Assembly: GCA_036023115.1 (NCBI GenBank) | Contig: JAYKKT010000074.1 | Coordinates: 10,104,501-10,168,500 of the forward strand | Direction of reading: 5' to 3' | Length of the DNA: 64,000 nucleotides | DNA from: Brasenia schreberi | Taxonomy: Eukaryota; Streptophyta; Magnoliopsida; Nymphaeales; Cabombaceae | Part shown: positions 50,467-61,891 of the stretch, piece by piece | Layout of the letters: each line of letters starts with the position of its first letter | How positions within the stretch are numbered: the stretch's first letter is position 1 | Notes under the pieces: generated by a model | Told to the model about the DNA's origin: nothing | Databases searched by the model: none | Seen by the model: the letters and a program-made list of their open reading frames with translations, nothing else | Position numbers and translations under genes: made by a program

Positions 50467-52144
50467 TACCAATGTAATTTTCCGATGTATATAAGTACGG
50501 TTGGTAGATGTACAGAAATGCCCATGGTTCAGCCTTTTCTTTTCATGTTAACAAACTGAACACAAGTTGGCTCTAAAGCAATATGAGCTGGACATGCTGT
50601 ATAAGATTGTTAACTAAAGTTTGTGCACATAAATGCTAGAAAACCATGCCAACCCCAATTAATTGGGAGAGTATAATGCAAGCAAATGATCATTTTCTCC
50701 ATTTTTATATGAAAAATTATAAAGAAAAAACAACATCAACTAAAAGTCCATATAGAAGATTTTATGACAATAGCAACTAAGAGTCCAAATAGACGATCCC
50801 ACCGCTCAGCCTTTAGTTAGCTAGGAATCCGAAATCTATAAGGATTATTTTGACAAATAAAAAAAAAAGCTAGAGATTCACCTTGCTTCGCTGAGACCAA
50901 CTTTTCCCCATGAGTAGACATCACTGATTTCGCTTTTCTGATCCAATTCTGGTTTTTTATTGAGTTTTAAACCGGTCAGAATAAAAATAAAATAAAATTT
51001 TTAAATTTCAAAAAATAAAAGAAAATATGAAACCGTCAATGCGGGTTTGAGCTTAGTTCCATAAACTGAGACCGAACCGAGTAATCCCCAGTTCAGGGTC
51101 TGGTTTGACCGGTTCCTGCCTGGTTCTGTTGAAGTTGAAACCACTGAGCCGGTTCCAAACCAGTTATGTGTACTCGTCAGTGATTATATCCTTGTTACGC
51201 ATACGATGCAATTACTGCACAACCATGTAAATATAAGCTGCTCTAATCACATGAATTTTATTTTAACGGCCCACTTTCAGTTGCAATCAGCAAAAAAAAA
51301 AAACTTGGTCATCCCCAATAAAACACCTGTAAGTTGGAGCTGTAAAGATTTCTCAACTTGTCACAAACTCCTTAAAGAATCACAGAAGAAGAGAATAGAA
51401 AGACAACACAATGCTACTATATATAAATGTTGATGAGAAGTCTATGCAAGGTGGGTGAGTCATGGATCTTGGTAGTAGGGCTCACCAGTGTATCACGACA
51501 GAACACTGAGGACTGCTTCGTAAAGAACAAATTCTACTTACATGTTATAGATTGGAGTGCTCGGGAAAGACCGCGACAATGAACATTCATTGTCACAAAA
51601 GAAATGGAAGACAAGCAACAAGGAATTATGGATTGGAGTGCTGAAATTTTTCAACACTCAAAGATTATAGATAGCTTCTACATCATCTTCTTGTTAGACA
51701 TGCAACTATGTGAAAGACGAATCTATCATTTGAGTCGAATATTTACCATTTCTATAAATCATAACAATGCATGCAAAGCTTTTCCGATTACACAAGGAAG
51801 TCTGAGAAACGAACCGACAACAGAAGCTTCTTCATTTACTGTATACGCTGTACTTCAGAAGATCACCTCTTCAGGACCCTGATACATATAGAGCAAAACA
51901 AGAACAACACCAGCAGCAGACCTAGAGACTTTTTGGGTAAGGCCAACCTTTGTTGGGTAAAATTCAGGCAAGGCGATCTTTATAGTTTTTCAAAAAATTC
52001 TGCCCACCCAGACTAATATTTTTGGTTCTTTTTTCTAGGATATTTCAGGTGAGACAGCCGCCTCATCTCCCCCATGAAGAGGTCTGCCACCAAGAACAAC
52101 AAAAGAGAAAGCAAAGGTACAGAAATCCCAGCAAACAAAAAGCT

Positions 52145-52222
<78 letters not shown>

Positions 52223-52490
52223 GTGTCTTTGAGGAAATACTGGAGCATATTCATCCATTGTATACAAGATAATTGTAGACAGTAATCTCCAAAGCCCTCT
52301 GCAACATGTCTTACAGAAAGAATAGAAATGGAAAACCTGAATCTAATCTATATCACATGAAAGACTACAAGATACCTGTAACTTTCACACCCAAGAAACT
52401 GAATTGGTCGTCCATATAACATCCATAATATGAGTGGCAACTACATGTTGCGACTTTCAAGTCATTCAAAGGGGGGACACCTTCAAATAC
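50467..52490. other. Intergenic DNA, no gene seen
   Basis: It contains an AACCGG-type dispersed repeat at about 50940-51180 and a TA microsatellite. Short frames such as 51604-51882 show no family signature. Confidence 0.55.
52147..52219. repeat. (TA)n microsatellite
   Basis: About 36 uninterrupted TA units. Confidence 0.97.
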
Positions 52491-53259
52491 GGCTGTGTAA
52501 ACACCCCGAAATCCCACAAATTTCTCAAATAAACCTGGTTTTGTAAAAGCAGCCGCAAAGGGCTATTTTGAGTATGAAAACCCAGGAGCCTTCCAGGCAA
52601 CCCTGTACATATGTTTTAAATATGTATAATATATTTTAAAACCTTTTAAAATATGTTTTGAAACCCCACGAAGAGGCCTGGCCTGATAAAAGCAAGACCA
52701 GAAGAGCTAAAGAGAGCCCGGAACCGGAGCACATGTCGAGCCAGGCACAGCAACTCTCGTGTCGAATCCACCCCCAGGATCTCGAACGTCCAAGACCCTG
52801 TTATCATCAGAAATCCTTTGAAGTCATCTCCGGAAGGTGAAAACAGAAGCGGACGACCATGTTAGCGAAGACCCAACGCAGACGGAGTACTGATGCTGTC
52901 AGACCCCGCACAAACCGTTCGTTTCGAACACAGCCTGAAGAAGTCAGAATTCAGTTTGGATTGGATCTGGACCATATATCCAGATCCCAATCCAAACGTA
53001 TGTGTGGATTTGGATTTGGATTTGGATCTAGAGATCCAATCCAATATCCACATCCATAGCCCACATCACCTTCTCATAAATGGAGGTGGGGCCCACTTGA
53101 AATTCACGTGGGATTATGGGCATGAGAGAGAATGGGGAGGATAAGCATGAGGGGAATTGTAATTAAGCTTGACTTGTGTATCAAGTTTGGGGTTAATCAT
53201 GTGGGTTAGCCTAATTAGTGTGGGTTTAAGCTTGTATTAGCCAAAACCTAACCTAGGGT

Positions 53260-53700
53260 TGCACCAACATGATGCACTGAAGTCTACGGGTTATGCCAAG
53301 GGAGCTCCCTAACCCAATCCTAAGCCAAAACCCCTAATCCTAGCCTTTTACCCTAATCCCGGCCTAATCCTAGCCTAATCACCTAACCCACTTCCCTAAT
53401 CTCGGTCTAATCCCAACCTAATCACCTAACCCACATCCCTAATCTTTCCCTAAACCTTACCTAATTCCCTTAATCCTAACCTAATCCTAGCCTAAACACC
53501 TAACCCACCTCACTAAACCTCACCCCAAAACCAACCCACCTAGCTAAGCCCTAAACCCCTAAACCACCCCACCTAAACCTAGCACACCATATCCCTAAAA
53601 CCCCCTAAAATAAAATATCTAGCCCCTCCTCAAAACCAGCCCACCTTATCACCACACCACCACCACCTAAACCACCTTACCACTCTCTAAAAACTAGCCC
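53260..53700. repeat. CCTAA-rich low-complexity tract
   Basis: Irregular strings of 'cctaatcctagcctaatcac' and 'cctaacccac' type, about 440 bp. Single CCCTAAA words occur, but there is no regular telomeric array. Confidence 0.8.
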
Positions 53701-54839
53701 CAACCGCCCTTTGAAAATCTATATAACCCCCCCTAGTGGGCGGGTTTTTCATCTTCTCCCTTCCAGCTCTTGGGCCAGCCGAGCCCCCTTCCACCTTGCT
53801 CCCTTCTTCCACCTGCACCACCATTACCCCCGGCCAAGCTCCACCTCGCGCCACCACTACCTCCCGGCCTGCTCCACTCCACGCTGCCACCTTCATCACC
53901 CGGCTCCATCCACCTTCATCACCCGGCTGCCTTTCTTCCACACACCGACCTCCTCACCCATCCGGTTAGTACCTCAACCCAACTCCACCTCCTCTTCACT
54001 CCCCCTCCACTCTCAACCACCCATACCACCACAACACCCCGTCGACACAGCCTTCCCGCCACCCTTCCCCATTCGGCCAGACATAACCCCTTTACATCAC
54101 CCGATCCTATACTTTCCCCTAGTGACATCCCGGCCACCCTACCTTGCTCCCTAGGACCTGCCCCTTCCACTTTCAACCAACCTATACCTCCACCTTCCAC
54201 AACACCCTAGCTAGTTCCCTCGTCATTCCCCAAACACCCCCTAGCTATCCCAGTTGGCCACCACTTAAAACACCCCCTAGTCGGCCAGTCATAGCCGACT
54301 GCACCCAAATTACCCGGCCAGCCACGCCCTTTTCCTTAGACATTCCCTTTAGGCTCCCCTTAGCGCCACCTTCCCTAACACCAACCCTATACCTTAGTGA
54401 CCTTCCTTAATTACTTCAGCCCAAAACATCACGGCAGCACCCCCCTAGCAGTCGGCAAGCTCCAAGGCGCCACATCTACGCTCCCTTGTCACCCGGCCAG
54501 CACACCCCTTTGCCGTGCCATTCCGAGAAGCTCTCTCTTGCAGCCCAAGGTGAAGCCCAAGCCCACGCTCAAGCAAATCACCTCCGGACCGGCTATAAGT
54601 AAGTGCCTAACTCGGTCCTTAGTTGTAGACTTGCTTAAGTTAAATTAAATTTGATACGGGGTTGTAATAACGGAGCATTGTCTCCCCCCGCTTGTAATAA
54701 CGTGGCTTGGCACACCCCCACACATGTACACTTGAGCCTACCTCGCTCTTAGTTGTGCACGATTTTGAACACACACTGGCCTAATCAGCCCTTTAGATAT
54801 AAGTTTATTTATATACTTTAAGTTGCGTAGGGTTTTGCT

Positions 54840-55390
54840 TAAGTTGTGTGTGTTATCTTTCAATTATCGCACTCACACACATTGAGCTTCCGCTCTTATT
54901 TGCAAGACCCAAGTAAGGGCCGTGTTATACTATCCTTGGGTTTAATTTCATGTCGTGTGTGTAGTATTTCAATTATACACTCACACATATTGAGCTTTCG
55001 CTCTTACTCCCAAGACCTTAGTTAAGGCCATATTGCAATTTATATTTGGGTTTAATTTCATGTTGTGTGCGTAGTACTTCAATTCTAGCACTCACACACA
55101 TTGAGCTTTCGCTCTTATTCCCAAGACCTTAGTTAAGGCCATATTGCAATTTATACTTGGGTTTCATTTGAAGTCGTGTGTATTGTCTTTACATTTTCAC
55201 ACGCACCCACATTGAGCCTTCGCTCTTATTTGCAAGACCCAAGTAAGGGCCCATATATAGTATATATGTATTTCCCTTTTGGCTATGTCTTTTTAATTTG
55301 GGTTTTAAGGTTCAGCTGTGTGCGTAGTCTTTCCATATATACACGGCACACACTTGCACATTGAGCCTTTCCGCTCTTAAGATATAGCCA
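54840..55390. repeat. 111-bp tandem repeat, about five units
   Basis: 'attgagc' followed by 'ttCGCTCTTA' recurs at 54881, 54989, 55100, 55211 and 55360, with shared 'caagaccttagttaaggcc' or 'caagacccaagtaagggcc' and 'cttgggttt' parts. Spacings are 108, 111, 111 and 149 bp. Confidence 0.9.
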
Positions 55391-55908
55391 TATTTCCCTT
55401 CGGCAATTTACATTTACAAGTCATTTTCCTTCGGCAATTTCCATTACAAGTCATTTCCCTTTGGCATTGTCTTTTAAATTCGGGTTTTCCCTTTGGAGTT
55501 GCATGAGTTTGCATTGCATATACATCATACCACGAGTTAGGACGCATATTGCATCAAAGCAAATCCCACACTCCCACTCAAAGTCGCCACATTTTAGTTG
55601 AGTGTTCATAACACACACCTAGTTGGCCCAAAAAGGGATAAAAAGAAAGACTTAGGCACATGCAAATCCACGTGAACTAAAATCTGAAAATCATACCAAA
55701 AAAGACCCGAATCAAACACCTCAAACCGCTTTCGTAGGTTCTTACACTCAAAAACTCGATTTTAAAAGCATACAGACTGACCCTTGCGCATCGGTGCAAG
55801 AAGGTCTGCGACGATAAGAGCTTGCTTACTCACAGTCGCCACGTTAGGAGTCAGGTTTAAAATATATCTTCACTAGCTTAAGTAAGCTAGCTGGCACGTC
55901 CTCTTTGC

Positions 55909-56625
55909 TTAATTAGGACTTAGGCACACGAAAAGGTTCGCTTCAGGCCTAAGAACCAGGAGCGAGAATTTTCTGCGTCTAAAGGCTGCCATCATCTTTT
56001 CATACGCTTTTTCATCATAGGAAGGAGTGGAAGCCGTCAGATCCTGGAACTCATTTTCCACTATCCTACCATTCATCCGTGAAAACTCTGCACCATCCTG
56101 ATCAACCACCTCACTATGGGTGAAAATGGGTGCAGAGGTTTCATTTCTTTCCTCCACAGGCATACCCTCGAAAGAAAAATCGGATGAATCCAGACTACTA
56201 ATTGGAACACAATCACAAGAATCAGCAAACTCCACCAACTGTTGCTCGATCTCCATGCTTTTCTTTCTCGGCAACTCGATTGGTTCTCTGGCCACACATG
56301 ACAGAGTTGGCGATGAGTCTTCCTTCCTTGAGCCTGCGTCTCTCTGCCTCATCTCTTTCTTCTTCCCAACTTTGATGTAGTTTTGGTTCCCGTACATGAT
56401 GGGTTTCAGAGAGCCCTCGTTATTGAGCCATGTGACGAACTGTCGTTGCCATTGATGGTTGTGGGAAGCATGCGAGACCAGGCAATCTTTCATGGTCGAA
56501 AGAATGGCTAGTTCGTGAATCTTCTTCTCGTGCCCTATCATTCTCACCATGGTCCCTTTCAAGAACTCCACACCGAGCCTTCCTGAACACGGAGTAGCAT
56601 GGATGCATCTTTTAGGAGGAACCAT
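55909..56625 (-). CDS. Unidentified ORF, 238 codons
   Basis: I do not recognise this protein. The frame is open from before 56802, but the ATG at 56623-56625 has a good plant context (accATGg), so I prefer it. Visible features: a basic N-terminal part (VPPKRCIHATPCSGRLGVEF), a His/Trp-rich segment (SHASHNHQWQRQFVTWL), a Lys/Arg-rich linker (KKKEMRQRD), an acidic Ser-rich middle (SSLDSSDFSFEGM) and a basic end (YEKMMAAFRRRKFSLLVL). No signal peptide or membrane segment is seen. An in-frame ORF of this length is unlikely by chance in this composition. It could be a complete intronless gene, the 5' exon of a longer gene, or a gene remnant. It reads toward the end of the C-rich block at 52.5-55.6 kb. 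Confidence 0.5.
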   Translation of the reverse strand: MVPPKRCIHATPCSGRLGVEFLKGTMVRMIGHEKKIHELAILSTMKDCLVSHASHNHQWQRQFVTWLNNEGSLKPIMYGNQNYIKVGKKKEMRQRDAGSRKEDSSPTLSCVAREPIELPRKKSMEIEQQLVEFADSCDCVPISSLDSSDFSFEGMPVEERNETSAPIFTHSEVVDQDGAEFSRMNGRIVENEFQDLTASTPSYDEKAYEKMMAAFRRRKFSLLVLRPEANLFVCLSPN

Positions 56626-56802
56626 GGTTGTTCTTTCCTTGTTTCGGTTGGCTGTGGGTTCTCTGAAGAGATCGGGGAGAAATGAATGAAGAATTGGTTT
56701 AGTCCAAGCACGAGCGGGAGAAGAATGTGAACGTTCGGCTTGCCCGCTTAAATTTAAAATGATTGAGACGTTGTTAGAGACCGTTATCGGCCCTATCAAC
56801 AA

Positions 56803-57252
56803 GCCTCCAATTTAGGCGCATTCGAATCGGCCTCTTTCTCTTTCAACGTTCATACGATCGATATGAGCGACGGGCATTTGTACCGGCATAGTATTCAAAC
56901 CTCAAATTTCGACCTTGTACATGAATCGCACAAAAGAAGAGAGCGATTTAGAACATCAAATTAACCTCAACCATTATTTAGATTTCAAGCATCCAAAAGG
57001 ATGTAACTTCACTCACCATGAAATAAGCACGTACTCGAAAAAAAATATGTGATTTGAAATACCAGCGCGTGAGAGAGGAAGAGAGATTGAACAGCACTTT
57101 CTATTCACCCTTTAATGAAAGGACAAATTCACAAGCTGAGATAAAAAAAGGAGGAAAAACGAAGCGGAGGCGGCAAAACTACGTAGAAGAACCTCGTTCT
57201 CTTCTTCTTCTCGCCTTGTACTTGGATATTGAAGCCAAGAGAAGATTCACAG
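56803..57252. other. Spacer upstream of the unidentified ORF and 3' of CML18-like
   Basis: No gene is seen. It must contain the 3' UTR of the calmodulin-like gene and the 5' flank of the unidentified ORF, both on the minus strand. Confidence 0.5.
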
Positions 57253-57759
57253 TCACGACCACGTGTTGTCAAAAGCGGCGGAGGTGATGGCGCGGGCGAA
57301 TTCCGGGTAGCTGATGCGGCCGTCGCCGTCGCCGTCGGTGTCGGCCTCCTTGATCATTCCGGTGAGTTCGTCGGCCGTGAGGGCGTGGCCGAGCCGGGCC
57401 ATGGAATGCGCAAGCTCAGCGGCGGTAATGAACCCGTTACCGTCGCGATCAAAGAGGCGGAAGAGCGATCGTAGTTGCTGCTCTGTATAGTGGGACGCTG
57501 CTGGAATGAGGTCGGGCGCAACGAGGGCGACGAACTCGGAGAACTCGACGAGGCCGTTGTTGTTGGTGTCTGCACGGTGTATGAGTGCGTCGAGCTGCTC
57601 CGTGCTCGGCTTCATGCCAAGCGATCGCAGGAGCGAACCGAGTTCGAGCTCTGTGAGGCTGCCGTCGTTGTTCCGGTCGAACGACCGGAAAATCTCCCGG
57701 AGCTCTGCCAGCTGCTCCTCGTCCACCCCGCTCAAACCGCCCTCCTTTTTCCCGCTCAT
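57253..57759 (-). CDS. CML18: Calmodulin-like calcium-binding protein, CML18-like, four EF-hands
   Basis: Intronless, 168 aa. Calcium sensor with four EF-hand loops: residues 28-39 (DRNNDGSLTELE), 64-75 (DTNNNGLVEFSE), 104-115 (DRDGNGFITAAE) and 142-153 (DGDGDGRISYPE). Each has Asp at position 1, Gly at 6 and Glu at 12, so all should bind Ca2+. The segments QLAELREIFRSFD, ELGSLLRSLGMKPS, ITAAELAHSMARLGHAL and AITSAAFDNTW match Arabidopsis CML18 (At3g03000) closely; that protein is reported to bind the vacuolar antiporter NHX1. Before loop 4 the usual EAD-x-DGDG is lengthened by two residues (EADTDGDGDG), which matches a (GCCGTC)3 hexanucleotide run at about 57310-57330. The start is the ATG at 57757-57759, because homology begins there; the longer open frame runs into the leader. 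Confidence 0.95.
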   Translation of the reverse strand: MSGKKEGGLSGVDEEQLAELREIFRSFDRNNDGSLTELELGSLLRSLGMKPSTEQLDALIHRADTNNNGLVEFSEFVALVAPDLIPAASHYTEQQLRSLFRLFDRDGNGFITAAELAHSMARLGHALTADELTGMIKEADTDGDGDGRISYPEFARAITSAAFDNTWS

Positions 57760-58920
57760 CTGCGATTCCCTTCTGTCTCTCTTCCAAGGGATGAAAACCC
57801 CCGATTTCTTAGGGTTAGGGTTTCGGTTTCGGTTTCGTCCTATATCCCCCCCCCCCCCTATTTGTTGCACCCCTTCAGGCCTCTTCTGCTGGGATCTGTT
57901 GGTGTTGATCTACCCATTCTTGCCAAATCGTGTTATTCCAATAACTTTTCGGACGGAATGATCTCTTTCTCTCTGTCCCTCGATCGTCGATCACTACTGC
58001 AAACAAGCGAAAAAGGATCGGCTTTCCCTCTTCCGCTTTTTCTTTTCTCTATAATCCAGAATTCCTCTCTCTCTCTCTCTCTCTCAAAAACTCTGGTTCT
58101 TTTCTTGATATTCGAGCCTGTTGATTTTGGGAAGCGAAAACGCCGTCGCTTCCACGATTCAGACGCCAAAATCTTTCCGGGAATTTGATTTCGATCTTTG
58201 GAAACGTGTGGTCTCTTCGAATATCTGAATCAAGACACCGTTCAGCTCGAATTTGAGGATTTCTTTGTTTCTTTCTTCTTCTTCCTCTCTCTTGTTTCAG
58301 AGGATCTTGGGGTCCGGTTGTTGAGCGAATAGAGGCGCCTCTTCTCTGTCTCCGCACTTCTGCTGTCTTTCGGTGGTGGTTGGTCTTTCTTTCTGACGGG
58401 TTTTTTCGGGCTCCCCTTCTCACTCCCCGCCGCTCAATTCAACCCCCCCCACCCCGTCAACATCTGAACCGCCGACGTGGGGAACAGGTCTCCTCCTTTC
58501 ACGGCTCTTCGGTAACGAATCCAAATCTGCATTCTCTCTCACCTCGACTCGTGTCTGACTCGTTCTCAAGACACTCCAGTCAGATGAAGCACGACACGAT
58601 TCAACCCGAGGATCCTCCTACCCGCTTAGTTCCGCCTGTCACCACCATGCAAACAGGCCCTCAAAGCTCAACCCTGTAATAATTTAGACATGACCAGTTT
58701 CAGGCACCCGCGAACCTAGAATCAGAATGGGCCTAAGATTGATTCCGGTTGTGGTTCTAGAACTCCAAGCTATAAGGCGATTCTTATGAGTCATAAACCA
58801 TCGGAAACCGATCCAAAAAAAATTTAAAAATTTAAAACATAAAAAGTTCTAAGTTTGGTTTTCAACAGTTCTTAACTTGGTTCCAAATTGGCCATTTCTA
58901 TACTCATCCCTGCAGGCAAA
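57760..58920. other. 5' leader and promoter region of the CML18-like gene
   Basis: It is CT-rich with a C-run at 57849-57858, a (CT)n tract at 58065-58085 and another C-run at 58445-58452, as is common in plant leaders. The long plus-strand frames here are not supported. The last part (58690-58900) is an AACCGG-type repeat. Confidence 0.55.
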
Positions 58921-59024
58921 AAAGCGACCAACAAAATTAGGACTGGGCAACAGGTATGTGACCAACCCGTGCAACCTAGAAAGAAATTTTTTTCATTGAG
59001 AAGATGAACCAAAATAGTGTTTCT

Positions 59025-59135
59025 TGTAGCACCCATAGTGTTAGCTCAACGACATGGCGTTTTGATGTGCTGCTTCTTGGTGAAGAGTTCAACTCTTAGC
59101 GGGTGCACGCATGTGTGTTTGTAGAAATAAAATAA
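59025..59135 (+). mobile_element. tRNA-derived SINE, family 1, copy e
   Basis: 'agtgttagctcaacgacatg' (A box), 'gaagagttcaactcttagcg' (B box) and 'ggtgcacgcatgtgtgtttg' with an A-rich tail. It is a diverged plus-strand copy. Confidence 0.7.
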
Positions 59136-59194
59136 AAAACTATTGATGTTTTGTGTGTGAGCTTAATGAAGATGAACCACACACACACACCGTG

Positions 59195-59310
59195 TTCATA
59201 GCTGGCTTCACTACTCTAATTTTTTCCATTCACAAGATTCGAACTCGAGACCTTGCTTAAGGGGAAGAAGTGCCAAACTAGTTGAACCAACCAAGCGTTG
59301 AAAGTTCATA
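59195..59310 (-). mobile_element. tRNA-derived SINE or tRNA-like repeat, second family
   Basis: On the minus strand 'ttggttggttcaactagttt' serves as an A-box-like region and 'gtctcgagttcgaatcttgt' is a good B box. It is unlike family 1 downstream of the B box. Confidence 0.55.
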
Positions 59311-59497
59311 CTCTAAGTGATATCCTCATAAGAAGTCCTCGTGTTGCACCCTCTTTTCAGCCACGAAAGGTTTAGAGAAAATGTTTGTGTTTGGTGGATT
59401 CTCTCGGATGACATAATATGAACTCAAACTTTACCGAGCCGGTTCAAGTGAACCAGGCTAAAGCATTACTATTGCCCCGACCAGGCAACTGCCATCT

Positions 59498-59612
59498 TTT
59501 TTGGTCACAAGAGGGAGCCGAAGCCTAACATGCACCCTCAGGGAGTCGAACTCCCTACCAGCAGCAACAGCGCTAGACCGCCCTGCTGTTTAGCTAATGC
59601 TCTTGGTGTGGC
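59498..59612 (-). mobile_element. tRNA-derived SINE, family 1, copy f
   Basis: Minus-strand copy with 'tagctaaacagcagggcgg' (A box), 'agggagttcgactccctgag' (B box), 'ggtgcatgttaggcttcgg' and 'ctccctcttgtgacc'. It lacks the 'tgtgggtgt' word of copy c, so there is a small internal deletion. Confidence 0.75.
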
Positions 59613-61356
59613 AGCCGCCAATTAAGTGCAAGTTTGACTAAACCAAATTGTCCCGCCTACAGAAGAAGTATCGTTTATTTGTGTTGGTGTTCTCAAATCA
59701 GTTGAGCCCAATTCCTCCATCTCCGGCACAAGGAACGGATACATGCTATCTCCATTCTGTCTCATTTGATACAGATTTCATACGCACAGGCACACATTGT
59801 ATGTGTACTCATACGTGTGCGTGCGTGCCTGTGTGTGTGAGAGAGAGGGGGGGCACAATCATGACCAAGAATCTATGCAACAAACCCCATTTAGAGAGAT
59901 AAGGCTTGGTCTTTGTTTTGATATGTATAATCCAAATGACAAGACTAAATGGTGGGGTGGTCCAGGAGGGCCGAAGCGCAGCCCAACTATTGTATTTTAT
60001 AAGAAGATATCCTATGCATCAACGTGCAATATATTCAAACTCTGCAACCCTCACCGAATGTCTTCTTTAAAGTTATTTATTAAAATTATTAATCATAGAG
60101 GAGCACTCGGAATAATTGAAAACACTGGAATGAAACCTTTACATGTTCCTTTTAATATATAGATCAAATTTTATAATTCAAAAAAGCATAGACTTTTGAA
60201 TATTTATAAGCAATCACTTTTTTTAAATGGATCAGAGTCGAGGCCCTCGCGTTAGGCCTATTGCTCCTGGTGGATGCTTTAGACATGGCGTTTATCCGCT
60301 AGTCTCTGTTTTGTATTCCATTATACACACACACACACAAAGGAAAAGGAAAGTCGAGTACGTAGAACCACTGAGACTCCTCAAAAACAAGTGCTCGGAG
60401 TGCAGCCAACACCTCTTGGTAGCATGGAAAGATGCTCTTGTGCATGGTTTAAAGCTGTCACAACCATGGCAAGTTCAACTGAATTAGTCGATTTGAATCG
60501 AATCAGTAGAAAAAGCCAAGTGTGGCTCTGGTTGTTTCCCACATTTTCTTTCCTGTTTTTTATTTTGAAAAAGCAAATTCAATTCAATTTGATTCAACCG
60601 ATTCAGTAAATGATATTGAAAGTGGCTTATTCAAGAATCGAGATCGACAATTGCTTGAATAACGACTTGAGACTTGTCAACTTAACCACCATATCTTTTA
60701 AGTATAATTCCATGCCTTCCAGCTTCAAGTGACTAACATAGTTGGAATAGTTGGAGATTGCCTCGACTGCTGTATCAGCCGTCCTGGGTTCGACTCCAAC
60801 AGCCACCATCCGCTTACACTAGCAACATAGGCACAGTTGAGTTTGAGGAAGTCCAAAAGCAACCAAGTAATGCCTCCGTTAGGCCATTTCCCAGCGCAAG
60901 AAGAAAAGGTTTCCATGAACACAATTATTAAGCCATTTCCAAAACAAAGGACCTAACGGCATAGCAGTTTCGTTAAGGACTCCTCTTGCAGTAAGCCTAA
61001 CAACAAACAGGATTGAGGCTCAGATTATAATATATGCTTAAAGGCGACGTAAACTCACAAGTCTGACTCTCAGCTCAAAGCAAGATTATGAAAGAGCTAG
61101 GTTGGAGCGTGCTTCAGGTTTCAAGTATCCAAAGGCCTGGAAAACATCCAAGAGGAGGGCTAAAATCAGCTTCGTCTACTTGATTTACATGATAGTCTTC
61201 CTTTTATTGAGATGATTCCATGGGATGATTCGAGTCACACTAAAAAAGACTCCCAATGCTAAACCTGAAATTCATTAAGCATTTTTCACTTTTGAAAGAA
61301 CCAGGCAAATCTAAGCAGCAAATACATAGCAAAGGAACATGCTTACATTTCCCGTG
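59613..61356. other. Intergenic DNA, no gene seen
   Basis: Near 60735-60800 there is an isolated B-box-like word (gggttcgactccaac), possibly another SINE scrap. There is a short (AC)n at 60325. No coding signal. Confidence 0.55.
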
Positions 61357-61891
61357 TTAATGTTGCATCCACACTGCAATATCACGCCGGAAAACCCCAT
61401 CAAACCTCTGATTCTGCATAAGCGGTGCAGTGTGAAGGTTACTGAGCCTCTGTGCAATATCAATCCGGAAAACGCCATCAAACTTCCCATTCTGCACAGG
61501 TGGTGCGGTGCAAACATGACTGAGCCGACAGTAGTTGCTTGAGATACCGACAGCCCTCTGTGGGCGCAGAATCATCGCTAGGGTTGGAGCAAACTTCGGC
61601 AGCCTTATGTTCAATGGTGATGCAAGCATTCTTCCGACAAAATCTCGACCTATCATCTTGCTGCTGCTGATCCCACGGGTGCCAATGGACTGCCAGGACT
61701 CTTTGATGAACTTTGCTGCCCTGGGTTGTTGACAGATCAGCTGAGTAGGTTCGCCTCGGATTGCTGCAGATGGTTTCTTGGGGTCAAGCCAGCGAAGAAC
61801 CCAGTTGCCAAAATTCCTCCCAACCTCTAGGTCCTTTTGCTGGATGTTACGGTGTACACTTAGAGCCACATCGAACACTGCACGAGTCCGC
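61357..61891 (-). CDS. Unidentified 3' exon with an in-frame 78-bp duplication
   Basis: I do not recognise the protein. The open frame is preceded on the minus strand by a strong acceptor (ttttttcag at 61900-61892) and ends with TAA at 61357-61359. It reads RTRAVFDVALSVHRNIQQ, then VGRNFGNWVLRWLDP, IRGEPTQLICQQ and FIKESWQ, and ends in two similar blocks (QNGKFDGVFRIDIAQ and QNQRFDGVFRRDIAV) created by a duplication of 78 bp (26 codons). Upstream exons, beyond 62 kb, were not identified. The tryptophan- and Arg-rich first half looks coding, but the evidence is only an open frame plus a splice site. The duplication could be a late addition that changed the C-terminus. Confidence 0.4.

Larger units (their letters stand above)
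52494..55616. mobile_element. Possible long LTR or solo LTR (C-rich, tandem-repeat bearing)
   Basis: The block begins with 'tgtaaacaccccgaaatccc', which resembles the 5' end of many plant Ty3/gypsy LTRs (TGTAACACCCCG). It has its own composition: CTAA-rich at 53260-53700, very C-rich at 53700-54600, and a 111-bp tandem array at 54840-55390. It ends near 'gtcgccacattttagttgag' and 'tgttcataacaca'. 'agtcgccac' recurs at about 55836. No coding domain is visible and I could not find a clear target duplication, so the element type and right edge are tentative. The proline-rich frames inside it are compositional. Confidence 0.4.

Noticed and set aside
53260..53700. Interstitial telomeric repeat
   Set aside because: The words CCTAAT and CCTAACC vary irregularly and there is no sustained CCCTAAA periodicity.
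53711..54410. Long overlapping proline/histidine-rich open frames on both strands
   Set aside because: They come from a C-rich, CCACC/CTCC-biased tract. Several frames are open at once, none shows a domain, and they sit inside a repeat-like block.
57475..58188. Plus-strand 237-codon frame over the CML18-like gene and its leader
   Set aside because: It is the antisense of the EF-hand coding sequence continued into CT-rich leader DNA, with no domain.
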